Source: Halorubrum aquaticum (GTDB taxonomy: Archaea; Halobacteriota; Halobacteria; Halobacteriales; Haloferacaceae). From it: DNA of 64,000 nucleotides. Of this stretch, positions 26,179 to 34,505 are shown piece after piece (position 1 is the stretch's first letter; each line of letters starts with the position of its first letter). Location: NCBI RefSeq assembly GCF_900113615.1, contig NZ_FOPZ01000004.1, positions 161,327 through 225,326 on the forward strand, in the 5' to 3' direction. The notes below the pieces were generated by a model. That model searched no databases. It was given only the letters and a program-made list of their open reading frames with translations, and had not been told where the DNA came from. Made by a program: the position numbers and the translations under genes.

Positions 26179-26460
26179 ATGGCAGTGACGAAGTACCGGA
26201 TCGTCTCCGGCGACGAGTCGAAGATCCATGACGAGCCCCATCTCGAGGGGAGTCGAGTGACGGTTCGACAGCTCCATGCGCTCATCGAGGAGGCCGAGCT
26301 TCGGCCCCAACAGGTCGCGGATCGTCACGGACTCGACGTCGGTGAGGTGTACGAAGCGCTCGCGTACTACCACCGAAATCCCGAGGAGATGCGGCGCGTC
26401 GAGGCGCGCCACGGTCGCGCTGCCGCGGAGGCGGCACGACGTTCGTCGGTGGCCCCATAG
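26179..26460 (+). CDS. DUF433 protein, orphan antitoxin
   Basis: 93 residues from MAVTKYRIVSGDESKIHDEP at 26179, the start that removes an upstream extension formed by the copy-C repeat. HLEGSRVTVRQLHALIEEAE, LRPQQVADRHGLDVGEVYEA and LAYYHRNPEEMRRVEARHGR are the helix-turn-helix and tail of DUF433 antitoxins (Vc0395-like). In haloarchaea they normally precede a PIN-like DUF5615 toxin; no such gene follows, since the next sequence is unrelated. So it appears to be an orphan. A decayed DUF433 tail also lies at 47165-47230. Confidence 0.8.
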   Translation: MAVTKYRIVSGDESKIHDEPHLEGSRVTVRQLHALIEEAELRPQQVADRHGLDVGEVYEALAYYHRNPEEMRRVEARHGRAAAEAARRSSVAP

Positions 26461-26618
26461 TCTACGTTGATGAGTGGATCTGATCCACAGAAGTTCGCTT
26501 TCAAGAGCCGAGTCAAACAGAATGATATTAACCAACAACCACCTCCAAATGGATTCACTGTTGGTTAAGTTCGATCTGCCAATTTGGAATATGTCACCTA
26601 TATCTTGGAAGCTACCAT

Positions 26619-26951
26619 TCAGCGGTCAGAAACAGCGTCTTCAGTCGAATCATCATGGGCGTCCCTACCAGTTTCTTCGTCAATATACCGCCAATCTTCA
26701 GTATCTAGATGGCCTTTGAGATATGCCTCTCCATCTTCCGTAATCACATACGTTGCATCACTAATTTCTCGGAGTAAGCCCTCCTCTTTCAGTTTTTTAC
26801 ATCGTCTACCGATGTATGCTCGACTGAATTTGATTGGACCACCTTTCATCATTTCTGTGGGCGACGCAGCTTCGTTCTCATGGAGATATTCTAAAATCCG
26901 ATCATCAACCAGGGTCATCCAATTTCCCGAGTGCCGCAACATAGTTACCAC
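26619..26951 (-). CDS. PhiH1-repressor-like winged-helix protein
   Basis: About 100-110 residues (start at 26951 or MTLVDDR at 26918). WMTLVDDRILEYLHENEAAS, PTEMMKGGPIKFSRAYIGRR and CKKLKEEGLLREISDATYVI followed by TEDGEAYLKGHLD are the features of the family founded by the PhiH1 halovirus repressor. Such proteins repress viral or plasmid promoters. It is transcribed away from the plasmid/virus-like operon that starts 200 bases to the right, which is the classic position for its repressor. The C-terminal 30 residues are acidic and disordered. Confidence 0.82.
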   Translation of the reverse strand: MVTMLRHSGNWMTLVDDRILEYLHENEAASPTEMMKGGPIKFSRAYIGRRCKKLKEEGLLREISDATYVITEDGEAYLKGHLDTEDWRYIDEETGRDAHDDSTEDAVSDR

Positions 26952-27102
26952 TTCTATCGCAGTGTGTGTAATCAGTTCGGATAGTATTATTCAGAACATT
27001 CTCTTCTGTTAAACACGATCCGAACTTATAAGTTACAAGCGGTATTATTGGAAACAACAGAGCCCAGTGACGAACCCTCGGCTCGTGAGAAAGTGTAGAA
27101 AC

Positions 27103-27160
27103 CCCGGCCACGGTGTACTAGCACCCAGCCGGGACGGGTTCTGTGCCGCAACACAGAACC
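27103..27160 (+). promoter_or_regulatory. Two tandem hairpins abutting the start of the Zn-protein operon
   Basis: Hairpin 1: CCCGGC (27103-27108) pairs with GCCGGG (27128-27133), with an inner GGTG/CACC stem. Hairpin 2: GGTTCTGTG (27137-27145) pairs perfectly with CACAGAACC (27152-27160) around a six-base loop, and ends on the base before ATG 27161. They could form a structured RNA leader, an operator, or part of a replication origin. Confidence 0.6.
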
Positions 27161-27352
27161 ATGCTAATGCTGGCAACTGCGGGGCTTAAGCCCTGCGAGA
27201 CGACTGACGGATCGAACGGTAACAGCTCCGGCTGTCAACTTTGTCCCAACTCAGCCGACGGCTACGACGCTGCCTTCGACAGCCAACTCTGTAGCACGTG
27301 CGCTACGACATGTAGCGTCGACGAGGACACCGTGGAGGGCCACAATGTCTAG
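27161..27352 (+). CDS. Small zinc-ribbon-like protein
   Basis: 63 residues starting at ATG 27161 directly after the hairpin. The Cys pairs GCQLCPNSADGYDAAFDSQL and CSTCATTC give a CxxC-(about 15)-CxxC arrangement that would bind one zinc. Such micro zinc-finger proteins are common in haloarchaeal plasmids and viruses. Its end overlaps the start of the winged-helix gene at 27345 by 8 bp, so it is the first gene of a coupled operon. The weak point is the unusual leader and the low number of residues; it may be part of the regulatory region. Confidence 0.6.
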   Translation: MLMLATAGLKPCETTDGSNGNSSGCQLCPNSADGYDAAFDSQLCSTCATTCSVDEDTVEGHNV

Positions 27353-27662
27353 CCCCACCGAGAGCAACGCCATCTCGCTTGCCGATCTCTCAGCCACCCA
27401 CCGCGACCTGCTCTGGGTACTCTCTCAGACTGGCCCCAGCGAGACCGGCCCACTCCACCACGTACTCACCAACTACTACACCGACGGAATCGACCAAACC
27501 CGAGTCTCTGACACCATCGAGGAACTCATCGAACGCAACCTCGTCACCAAACACACCCACGACACGACCGAATACCGACTGACCGAGTCGGCCCGCCGCG
27601 CACTCTCCGCGCGGCAAGCGTGGCAAGCCGGTACTCGCACCGCTGAGGGAGGCCACAAATGA
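27345..27662 (+). CDS. Winged-helix DNA-binding protein
   Basis: 105 residues. ISLADLSATHRDLLWVLSQT, PSETGPLHHVLTNYYTDGID, QTRVSDTIEELIERNLVTKH and TEYRLTESARRALSARQAWQ form a PadR-like winged helix with a C-terminal extension. It overlaps its neighbours on both sides (8 bp upstream, 4 bp downstream), showing tight coupling. Likely a transcriptional regulator or DNA-binding accessory protein of the element; the target could be the hairpin region 200 bases upstream. Confidence 0.78.
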   Translation: MSSPTESNAISLADLSATHRDLLWVLSQTGPSETGPLHHVLTNYYTDGIDQTRVSDTIEELIERNLVTKHTHDTTEYRLTESARRALSARQAWQAGTRTAEGGHK

Positions 27663-28138
27663 CGCGGCCCACCAGCGATCCACAAACCGCAGATCTCCAT
27701 CAACTTACACGCATCTCTCTCGACACCCACCATCCAGCCTGCCAAGTCTGCGGACAACCGCTCAACGAAGGCGACGATATCACGGCCTACGCCTACCGCG
27801 CGGCCGGCGAACCCGCGTACGCAATCGGCTACATCATGTGCGGAGCAGATATTCACGAACACCCGACCGTCTTCACCCGCGGTGTTCGCGAGTACGTCCT
27901 CACAGGCCACATCGGGACGTGTTCAAACACCCGAACGCAATCCACAACGTTCGTTCTCCTCGATCCAACTGCGGTCGTCACGAGTCTCACGACGACCGCC
28001 GAACCACACGTCCACCCGGACGCCTCAACACCACGAGATCCAACCCAGCCAACACAGCAGGGGCCAACGCCGCTTCTCACCGCCATACAGGAACACGTCC
28101 GTTCCGATGGTGGCTCCCCACGCGAGGAGTCGGAGTGA
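27659..28138 (+). CDS. Conserved-type hypothetical protein with a zinc-binding Cys pattern
   Basis: 159 residues. HHPACQVCGQPLNEGDDITA gives one CxxC, and AYAIGYIMCGADIHEHPTVF with IGTCSNTRTQSTTFVLLDPT a further pair of Cys, so a zinc-stabilised small domain is likely; the rest is a Thr/Pro-rich tail (HPDASTPRDPTQPTQQGPTP). I recognise this only as a type of halophile plasmid or virus hypothetical protein. It overlaps the winged-helix gene by 4 bp and precedes the 933-residue gene by 44 bases. Confidence 0.65.
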   Translation: MTRPTSDPQTADLHQLTRISLDTHHPACQVCGQPLNEGDDITAYAYRAAGEPAYAIGYIMCGADIHEHPTVFTRGVREYVLTGHIGTCSNTRTQSTTFVLLDPTAVVTSLTTTAEPHVHPDASTPRDPTQPTQQGPTPLLTAIQEHVRSDGGSPREESE

Positions 28139-28182
28139 TGCTGGCGCATGTGACCCACTCCGTCACTCTACGGTGATCGTCT

Positions 28183-30984
28183 ATGCGAACACGCCAGCCT
28201 GCGGCCCGCAAGCGAGGGGTCCGGCTCGTCAGCCACAACACGGACATTTCCACCAGAGGAATCATCTGTCCAGCGGTCTCTCCCCGGTTGACCGAGTGGA
28301 TACCAGACCTCCTCGCCGAACTCCGGCCACACACCGAACGGACCATCAGCGATCAGGCCACCACCGATCCGTGGCACACGAGCTCTCAGATCCTCGCAGA
28401 AACCCTGCCTGCGTGGCAAACCACGGAGGAACCATGGACCGACGACGTCGCTGAAGCCGTCGCATACACTCGCGCGATCACGGCCCTTGCGCTCACCTAC
28501 AGAGACAGAGACAGCAGTACACTCAGTCCGTACCACCAACAGCGACACGCAGATCTAACCGACACGGTCACCACCATCGGTACGGGGCGCGGTCCAGTCA
28601 ACGCCGACCTCGGCGCGCTCGCGAAAGGGCCGGTCGCACTCCATCGCGAACTCGATTCCAAACCCACCGTCCTCACACTCCTGTTGGATGGCGACGCGTG
28701 GACCAACCTCACAGACCGCCGCACGGGCGTCCGCGCACTCGCGGCGATCGCCGTGCTCGCCGACGGATTCGACGTCAGACTCGTCGCCTCCCCGACAGTC
28801 CAACGACACCTCTCGAAGCGCTATCCCAACTGGACCGAGTGTCACCTCAATCTTACTGCCAGCCGGGATCGGTCCCCCCACACCGACCACGCCACCCAGA
28901 CTGTCGAGACCGCGTGGGAGGCCGTCCGTGATCTCGACACCGAACCTGGGAAACGCCGCGTCCTCGGGAATCTCAAGACAGAGTACGCCCGGACCTACCG
29001 TGATCTTACCAACGATCACACGATCGATGTCGCCGACGGTACCATTAGCAGATATGTCCTCGATCTCGAAACACGCGGACTGGCCACGATCGACCGTCGT
29101 GGCCAGCACAACACCGTCCAACTCACCGACCTGGGACAGCTGACCGTCCAGCAGTGTCTCGACGACAACAACGAGCTCGTCCACCCGGATCAGCGCCGGC
29201 TCGATGGGCGTCTTACTGGGACCCCTCAGGAATCTACAAGTACAGTGTCGCCCCGCGGGACGGGAGGAGAGACACCCACAACCGACGAGTGGGTGGCGGC
29301 AACCGGCGATCCAGAGGGAGATGCGGAGTACGTCCAGTGGCTCAATACCCCTGCGAACTCCCCATCCCACCTCCACGAGCGATTCAGCATCGTCGCCCAT
29401 GACGACGCCATCACGCTCGTCGACGACCAACCACACCCGTTCGAAGACGGCCGCGTCGCGTACCTCAGCCACACCAACGATGAAACCCTCGTCGTGCTCC
29501 AGTGGGGTGGCCCCCTCGCCACCCTGGGACGTCTCGCGGGAGCCTTACTCAGTGACAAAGCCCTCTCGAAAATTCTCACCCCCTCACGGCTCGGCTGCGA
29601 GTTCGACACACTCCACGAGGAGCCCGATCACGATGCCGCCCGTATCCTGCGTCGTGGCCACCAGGTGGGCTGGTACAGCAACTCAGAAACCACCTACGGC
29701 GCGTGGCGAGAGCGAATAACAACAGTTCGAGATCGGCTCCTCGCACAAGTCGCCAAACTCTCAGGCAGCGACGACACAGCCGCCCGAAGCAATCTATTCG
29801 AAGATCTCCACGGACTGATCGCCTCGGCGAGCCAGCTGTATCACGCAGCCGGTATCGATCTCACGACCACCATCAGGCTTCCAGATACAGACGCACTCGC
29901 ACGCAACACCACCCAACTCCACGACCTCTGTGAGTTCCTCGCCAAGACGGCCCCCAAACAGTCCGTCTACGGGATTCACTCAGGCTACCGCATGCTGTTC
30001 GAAGAGCGGCCCGCAAAGCTGTGCCGGCGACTCCCCTACGACATCGACCCCAACACACGGATGAGTCTCACCATGTCGTGGGTGCTTGACGGTCCGACCG
30101 TCACCGCGCTCTCCGATCAGATCACCACGGCCCTCTCGACAGAACTCGCCGAAGTGCGAAAACCGATCGCTGAGGGAACCGAACAAGCACCACCTCTCGA
30201 GATTCCCGTCATCGACGGAACGACCTACCCCGCCATCCGGCGGGTGATCGACGAGATCGCGATGACCCACGATGTCCAGTGGACACCACACGAGCGACAG
30301 CGGCTCGTGCGACTGTGTCTGCGCTCGTTCGGCCCGTCGGACACCTCATGGAGTAGTTGTCCGTACGACATCGTGGAGAGCCTCCTCTACGCGCTGAACG
30401 AGTCACAAACCCCGACGCCTGCCGAGGTTGAACGCGCAGCGGCCACCCTCCCGCCCGAGCGCTTTCGGCCCGACCTCACGCCGACAGCCACCAAACTGTA
30501 CGCCACGCTTCTCAGAGTGGATCAGCCACTTGGCCGCTCCGAGCTGATCGAGAGCGCTGGCATCTCCGCGAGCAGCTATGACCGCCGCATTAGCGATGTT
30601 CGCGAGCTCAAACGAGTACAACCCGTCCAGGTGGATGGCCACCGCCGATGGACAACGGATCACGAACGCGCAGCCACGCCGCCGGCAGGCATGACAAAGA
30701 CACCAACGCCGCTGTTGGCGCATCGACAGCCGAATCCATCCCACCGCATCGTGAGCAGTCATCCCGACGCGTGGACGCGACAACGCACCGCCCACGCCTA
30801 TACGGACCTGTTCACACCGACTCAGACCATGCCTAAAGACACCACGCTTCCAGTGAAGACGCATCGACGATCCGACCACCACGACGCACAGCCCAACGAA
30901 CCCACACCACCAGATCCACACCAGACGCCAGAACCACCGACGACACCGACGTTCCACCCGAACCGAAGGGGTGAGACGCAATGA
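28183..30984 (+). CDS. Large multi-domain protein of a plasmid/virus-like element, possible RepH-type replication protein
   Basis: 933 residues, Thr/His/Pro-rich for its size, no transmembrane segment. Visible parts: an N-terminal helical region, a winged helix near residues 255-345 (LGNLKTEYARTYRDLTNDHT, GTISRYVLDLETRGLATIDR), a central domain with LVVLQWGGPLATLGRLAGAL and YGIHSGYRMLFEERPAKLCR, and a second winged helix near 780-820 (ATLLRVDQPLGRSELIESAG, DRRISDVRELKRVQPVQVDG). The gene order (hairpins, small genes, one very large gene) recalls the repI/repH-type replicons of haloarchaeal megaplasmids, so replication initiation is a candidate role, from context only. It overlaps the next gene by 4 bp. 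Confidence 0.55.
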   Translation: MRTRQPAARKRGVRLVSHNTDISTRGIICPAVSPRLTEWIPDLLAELRPHTERTISDQATTDPWHTSSQILAETLPAWQTTEEPWTDDVAEAVAYTRAITALALTYRDRDSSTLSPYHQQRHADLTDTVTTIGTGRGPVNADLGALAKGPVALHRELDSKPTVLTLLLDGDAWTNLTDRRTGVRALAAIAVLADGFDVRLVASPTVQRHLSKRYPNWTECHLNLTASRDRSPHTDHATQTVETAWEAVRDLDTEPGKRRVLGNLKTEYARTYRDLTNDHTIDVADGTISRYVLDLETRGLATIDRRGQHNTVQLTDLGQLTVQQCLDDNNELVHPDQRRLDGRLTGTPQESTSTVSPRGTGGETPTTDEWVAATGDPEGDAEYVQWLNTPANSPSHLHERFSIVAHDDAITLVDDQPHPFEDGRVAYLSHTNDETLVVLQWGGPLATLGRLAGALLSDKALSKILTPSRLGCEFDTLHEEPDHDAARILRRGHQVGWYSNSETTYGAWRERITTVRDRLLAQVAKLSGSDDTAARSNLFEDLHGLIASASQLYHAAGIDLTTTIRLPDTDALARNTTQLHDLCEFLAKTAPKQSVYGIHSGYRMLFEERPAKLCRRLPYDIDPNTRMSLTMSWVLDGPTVTALSDQITTALSTELAEVRKPIAEGTEQAPPLEIPVIDGTTYPAIRRVIDEIAMTHDVQWTPHERQRLVRLCLRSFGPSDTSWSSCPYDIVESLLYALNESQTPTPAEVERAAATLPPERFRPDLTPTATKLYATLLRVDQPLGRSELIESAGISASSYDRRISDVRELKRVQPVQVDGHRRWTTDHERAATPPAGMTKTPTPLLAHRQPNPSHRIVSSHPDAWTRQRTAHAYTDLFTPTQTMPKDTTLPVKTHRRSDHHDAQPNEPTPPDPHQTPEPPTTPTFHPNRRGETQ

Positions 30985-31220
30985 CATCTCCCACGATCGA
31001 CCTCGAAACAAACGTCACACGCGATCGCCCCGTCACACAACAGGAGGGCTCCATCCAGGTGAGCCAAGACGAACTCGATGATTCCGTCATCACGCTCAGC
31101 TTCGGCGGGCCCTGGGGGACGACGTATGCGGATCTCACACCTGAAGAGGCACAATCGATCGCGACCGCCCTCGAAGACACAGCCCAAATAGCCCAACAGG
31201 AGGGCGCCACAGATGAGTGA
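30981..31220 (+). CDS. Small acidic protein of the plasmid-like operon
   Basis: 79 residues. QVSQDELDDSVITLSFGGPW then TYADLTPEEAQSIATALEDT suggests a small beta-alpha fold; no family is recognised with certainty. It overlaps the 933-residue gene by 4 bp and the nuclease gene by 8 bp, so it is translated with them. A partner or inhibitor of the nuclease-like protein is possible but unsupported. Confidence 0.65.
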   Translation: MTSPTIDLETNVTRDRPVTQQEGSIQVSQDELDDSVITLSFGGPWGTTYADLTPEEAQSIATALEDTAQIAQQEGATDE

Positions 31221-31863
31221 CCTCCCTGAGGACCTCCAGCAGATTCCCGGCGTAGGCGACACCGACGAGGAACCTCCCGTCGATCACGACCCCACGAACG
31301 GACGGTGGCTCGAAACAAAGTTCGCAGACGCACTCGAAGCGTGGGGATACCTCACCGCCCGCAATGAGTACATCTTCGGGCTCGAGACCGACGTCGTCGG
31401 ACGACGAAATCCCCTGCGTGGCGACCCGGACGACTTCATCGTCGCCGAGTGTAAAGACTGGCATACTGCCCTTGTCGGACGCAGCGCGGTAGCATCCATC
31501 TCCCACCGGGCCGCACTCGCTCGCGCAATGCCCGTGCTCGTCGTGGCATGGGGTGTGACCACTCCAGCGTGGTATCTCGCTCAACTGCTCGATGTCCGAA
31601 TCGTCACCATCGACGACCTCACCAAGGAGTCGCTCCCTCCACTGACCGAACATCGACCACCACGGGGAACGTTCCGCACCCGACGCGAGCCGTGCGTGAG
31701 CGAACTCCGGGATGCCGTTCCGCCGCTGTTGGACCGACGGAGTGATCTCGACATCGAGGCGCCGGTATTCTTCGCTAGTGGGAAGGGTCCGTGTTACGTG
31801 CCGGATCGGACGGGCAACGACGAGTACGTCGACACCTACGACAGCGAGTACGACTTCGGGTAA
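31213..31863 (+). CDS. PD-(D/E)XK-like nuclease (restriction-endonuclease fold)
   Basis: 216 residues. RWLETKFADALEAWGYLTAR, YIFGLETDVVGRRNPLRGDP and FIVAECKDWHTALVGRSAVA place the Glu, the motif Asp and the ExK (ECK) of a restriction-like active site, as in Mrr or Hjc-type nucleases. The second half has VLVVAWGVTTPAWYLAQLLD and IVTIDDLTKESLPPLTEHRP. It is the last gene of the plasmid-like operon. It could resolve junctions or degrade DNA. The last 100 codons occur again at 33178-33486, and the last 9 at 36086-36112, always in the same direction. Confidence 0.7.
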   Translation: MSDLPEDLQQIPGVGDTDEEPPVDHDPTNGRWLETKFADALEAWGYLTARNEYIFGLETDVVGRRNPLRGDPDDFIVAECKDWHTALVGRSAVASISHRAALARAMPVLVVAWGVTTPAWYLAQLLDVRIVTIDDLTKESLPPLTEHRPPRGTFRTRREPCVSELRDAVPPLLDRRSDLDIEAPVFFASGKGPCYVPDRTGNDEYVDTYDSEYDFG

Positions 31864-31915
31864 CAATAGGCGCTAGAGGCTACAACTACCTCTCGAATTC
31901 CTTGTCTTTCATTTT

Positions 31916-32410
31916 TCACGTACAGAGACACTCATGGGATTGTCCAACGAGGTTGAGAATCTGAGTGTGGATATCCCCCGCAAGCGCAAGCATCGCATTC
32001 GCCCGTTCTTTTGTCGCCATCCCGTCCTGATAGTACGTATGAGCGCGATTTTCGTTCCAAAGATCTTCGAGTTCTGTCGCAACCTCTTCGGTGATGAAGC
32101 CGACATCTGCGCTTCGATTGATTGCGGTCGTGTGCGACTGTGGTGGCCGGGACGGATCGTGGTGGCCCTCTGTGATCAACCAGAACAATAGTGTGCGTTC
32201 GATCGAGGTGAACGCAGCTTCGATTGTGAGCGTATAGTATCCGTCTTCACACAATTGTTCTGCCCCAGAAAGTAGTCGACACGCTTTCCGGAGTTGGATG
32301 AGATCGGCACTGGAAACATCCAATCCCTCTTCAGAGATTTGCCCACCACGCCGGAAGGCGTCCTGTGCGTCCGACAACAGCGGTTCGATGTCGTCGTGAT
32401 CGATCGGCAT
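31916..32410 (-). CDS. HEPN-domain protein, partner of an MNT nucleotidyltransferase
   Basis: 164 residues, all-helical. LIQLRKACRLLSGAEQLCED and YYTLTIEAAFTSIERTLLFW, then EDLWNENRAHTYYQDGMATK with Arg/His residues at the position of the HEPN RNase motif (here RAH rather than the usual Rx4H). HEPN proteins are RNases neutralised by, or AMPylated by, the MNT partner. It follows the wHTH-MNT gene by 2 bases on the same strand. The Arg-His spacing is odd, so activity is uncertain. Similar acidic tails occur in halophile relatives. Confidence 0.72.
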   Translation of the reverse strand: MPIDHDDIEPLLSDAQDAFRRGGQISEEGLDVSSADLIQLRKACRLLSGAEQLCEDGYYTLTIEAAFTSIERTLLFWLITEGHHDPSRPPQSHTTAINRSADVGFITEEVATELEDLWNENRAHTYYQDGMATKERANAMLALAGDIHTQILNLVGQSHECLCT

Positions 32411-32412
32411 CT

Positions 32413-33102
32413 CTACGCACCCCCGGGAGACTGGATATAGATTTCTTGCCGTAGCTCCTGAAGTTGGGGAGACGTGGTGAGCACTAGCCCTTCATCAAAA
32501 AGATCTGTGAGTTCAGTGCCGTGTGAAACAGCAGTTTCTGGCGTCTCAACGAGAACCTCGAACTCGTACCGATGACTGTCGAACGATTTGTCTTCGATTT
32601 CACGTGCGAGAGAGGTACAGATTCGCCGTCCGTAGGTGAGATCTCCATCAACGATGACAAGAAGGTCAATATCACTTCGACGGTCTGCTGTTCCGCGAGC
32701 GACACTGCCGAAGAGAATGGTCCCAACGAGTTCGTCGATCTCTTCGCTTTCTTGAACACGGGTCTCAAGCTCGTCGAGATAGGCGCTGACTGGTTTACGG
32801 AACTTCGACTGTGGTATTAGAAAAACCGGATCTGGTCGCTGAAGATGATCGGTATCGATCGAAATTCGAGCAGGTCTGTGGTCACTCACAGCAATCACAC
32901 CGAGTTTCTTAAGCAGTGTAAGTGAGCGCGAAACAGACGAGATATCTGCGCCCGTGATTGACGCGAGTTCCTGCTGTGTGAACTCCTCGAATGGGTTGTT
33001 CACGAGATGGTGGAGAATATCTTGCATAGCCTGATAGCGGAAGACCCGCTCCTCTGGGAATGGAAAATCGAGGAGCACGCTCGTACTTTTCATAATACGC
33101 AA
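32413..33102 (-). CDS. Winged helix fused to MNT-type nucleotidyltransferase
   Basis: 229 residues. N-terminal wHTH: MQDILHHLVNNPFEEFTQQE, LASITGADISSVSRSLTLLK and KLGVIAVSDHRPARISID. C-terminal minimal nucleotidyltransferase: TILFGSVARGTADRRSDIDL, the GSxxRG...SDID active site with both metal Asp residues, then VLVETPETAVSHGTELTD. MNT proteins of this kind AMPylate HEPN toxins. The built-in winged helix allows self-repression of the operon, which begins after an AT-rich CATACAATTAATTGCG. Start is either 33102 or the second Met 33093. Confidence 0.85.
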   Translation of the reverse strand: MRIMKSTSVLLDFPFPEERVFRYQAMQDILHHLVNNPFEEFTQQELASITGADISSVSRSLTLLKKLGVIAVSDHRPARISIDTDHLQRPDPVFLIPQSKFRKPVSAYLDELETRVQESEEIDELVGTILFGSVARGTADRRSDIDLLVIVDGDLTYGRRICTSLAREIEDKSFDSHRYEFEVLVETPETAVSHGTELTDLFDEGLVLTTSPQLQELRQEIYIQSPGGA

Positions 33103-33177
33103 TTAATTGTATGATATGAAAACTCTTTGGGTAGCCGACTTGGAAGGCTACCCTGAGATAACTATTGCCCATATTTC

Positions 33178-33486
33178 GTGACCACTTCTGCGTGGTCTCT
33201 CGCCCAACGACTCGACGTGCGGATCGTCACCATCGACGACCTCACCAAGGAATCGCTCCCACCACTGACCGAACACCGACCGCCACGGGGAACGTTCCGC
33301 ACCCGACGAGAGCCTCGTGTGAGCGAACTCCGGGATGCCGTTCCGCCGCTGTTGGACCGACGGAGTGATCTCGACATCGAGGCGCCGGTATTCTTCGCTA
33401 GTGGGAAGGGCCCGTGTTACGTGCCAGACAGAAAAGGCAACGACGAGTACGTCAACGCTCACAGTACTGACTACAACCTCGGATAG
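33178..33486 (+). pseudogene. Decayed second copy of the 3' part of the PD-(D/E)XK gene
   Basis: Encodes TTSAWSLAQRLDVRIVTIDD, LTKESLPPLTEHRPPRGTFR and so on, through to PDRKGNDEYVNAHSTDYNLG and a stop. It matches codons 116-216 of the gene at 31213 at most positions. The catalytic half is missing and there is no start, so it is a duplicated tail. A wHTH-MNT/HEPN module lies between the two copies. Confidence 0.88.
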
Positions 33487-33570
33487 AACGCGTTCGGTCA
33501 CAGAAGAACAAGGAGGGGAAGCCCATGGCTTCAACTCTAGGAAGAGTCAGATAACCACAGAAGAGAACCG

Positions 33571-33978
33571 TCAGTCCCAGATCGTGTTGTAACCGGCGTC
33601 GCCGATAACACCGTCAGTCGTGAGGATCGCATTAGTCTCCTGTGCCCGATGACTAGCGACAATCAGGCCGTCGTGGATGCTGAACTCACCAAGCAGTTGG
33701 GCGTATGCTGCCAGCTCCGCATCACCGACGGGCGCAACCGAGATCGGCCCGTTTCCAACCAACGCCTGACGGGCGTCCTCTGGCGTCCCCGTGAGGGAGA
33801 CGCCCCTGACATCCTTATCGCGGGAAACAGAGTACAGTACTTCAGCGATCGCCGTACTCGGTGTCTCGATGACCGTTTCCCCAGCTTCAGCTTCGGCGAA
33901 CACCTGGTCAGCCTCTCGCGGGAGCGCGTCAACGAGATAGACTAGTAGCGAGACGGCGTCAGCAGTGTATGCTGCCAT
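33571..33978 (-). CDS. PIN-domain toxin (VapC family)
   Basis: 135 residues from MAAYTADAVSLLVYLVDALP at 33978; the open frame extends upstream through the antitoxin but that part is not protein-like. PIN acidic positions: TADAVSLL (Asp), TAIAEVLYSVSR (Glu), SIHDGLIVASHRAQ (Asp) and AILTTDGVIGDAGY (Asp). It starts one base after the antitoxin stop. Third vapBC of the window and unlike the other two in sequence. It lies between two duplicated tails of the PD-(D/E)XK gene. Confidence 0.85.
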   Translation of the reverse strand: MAAYTADAVSLLVYLVDALPREADQVFAEAEAGETVIETPSTAIAEVLYSVSRDKDVRGVSLTGTPEDARQALVGNGPISVAPVGDAELAAYAQLLGEFSIHDGLIVASHRAQETNAILTTDGVIGDAGYNTIWD

Positions 33979-33979
33979 C

Positions 33980-34240
33980 TCAGGCGTCCTCGTAGTTCCG
34001 ATCGCGGCGATCTCGGACACGCTGGCCCAACTCTTCGGCGATCTCCTCACGCTTCGCATCCGAGGTGTCGTCAGGAACGAGCATCCCGCGTCCGCCGGTA
34101 CGAGTACGCTTTTTCACCACGATCCCCTCATCGGTGTCCATCCAGACGACCTCGTCACCGGGCTTTAGGTCGTACTTCTCGCGGAGTTCGTGCGGGATCG
34201 TCGCCTGGCCCTTCTCTGTGACACGAGTAGCCTTACTCAT
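33980..34240 (-). CDS. AbrB-type VapB antitoxin
   Basis: 86 residues from MSKATRVTEKGQATIPHELR at 34240. The swapped-hairpin domain EKGQATIPHELREKYDLKPG, DEVVWMDTDEGIVVKKRTRT is clear, followed by a charged helix (DAKREEIAEELGQRVRDRRD) for toxin binding. Upstream ACTTGTCGTAATACCTTAG holds TATA-like and possible operator sequence. The extended upstream frame reaches into the left end of the IS200/IS605 element and is rejected. Confidence 0.87.
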   Translation of the reverse strand: MSKATRVTEKGQATIPHELREKYDLKPGDEVVWMDTDEGIVVKKRTRTGGRGMLVPDDTSDAKREEIAEELGQRVRDRRDRNYEDA

Positions 34241-34505
34241 ACGTAGTAATACTTGTCGTAATACCTTAGTCTTGCGCTGGCAATTGCGTTTTGATAATGG
34301 CGAGAATGCCTCTCCTTCCACGGTCGAGTAGGGAAGAGATGAATCGCCACACAGTAGTACAAACCATTTACACAAGAACGAGGAGAAAGCCCGCGACTTC
34401 AGTCGTGGGATGAATCCGAACACACACGACACAAACCATCCTCGATAGCTGACCGAGGGTTGATAGAATCGTAACATATAATATAGATGACTTCTATCTA
34501 ATCGT

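Noticed and set aside
28555..29472. 305-residue open frame on the minus strand
   Set aside because: Shadow of the 933-residue gene, which continues on both sides with coupled neighbours.
33980..34477. 165-residue version of the AbrB antitoxin
   Set aside because: The upstream half derives from the left end of the IS200/IS605 element; the AbrB domain starts with MSKATRVTEKG at 34240.
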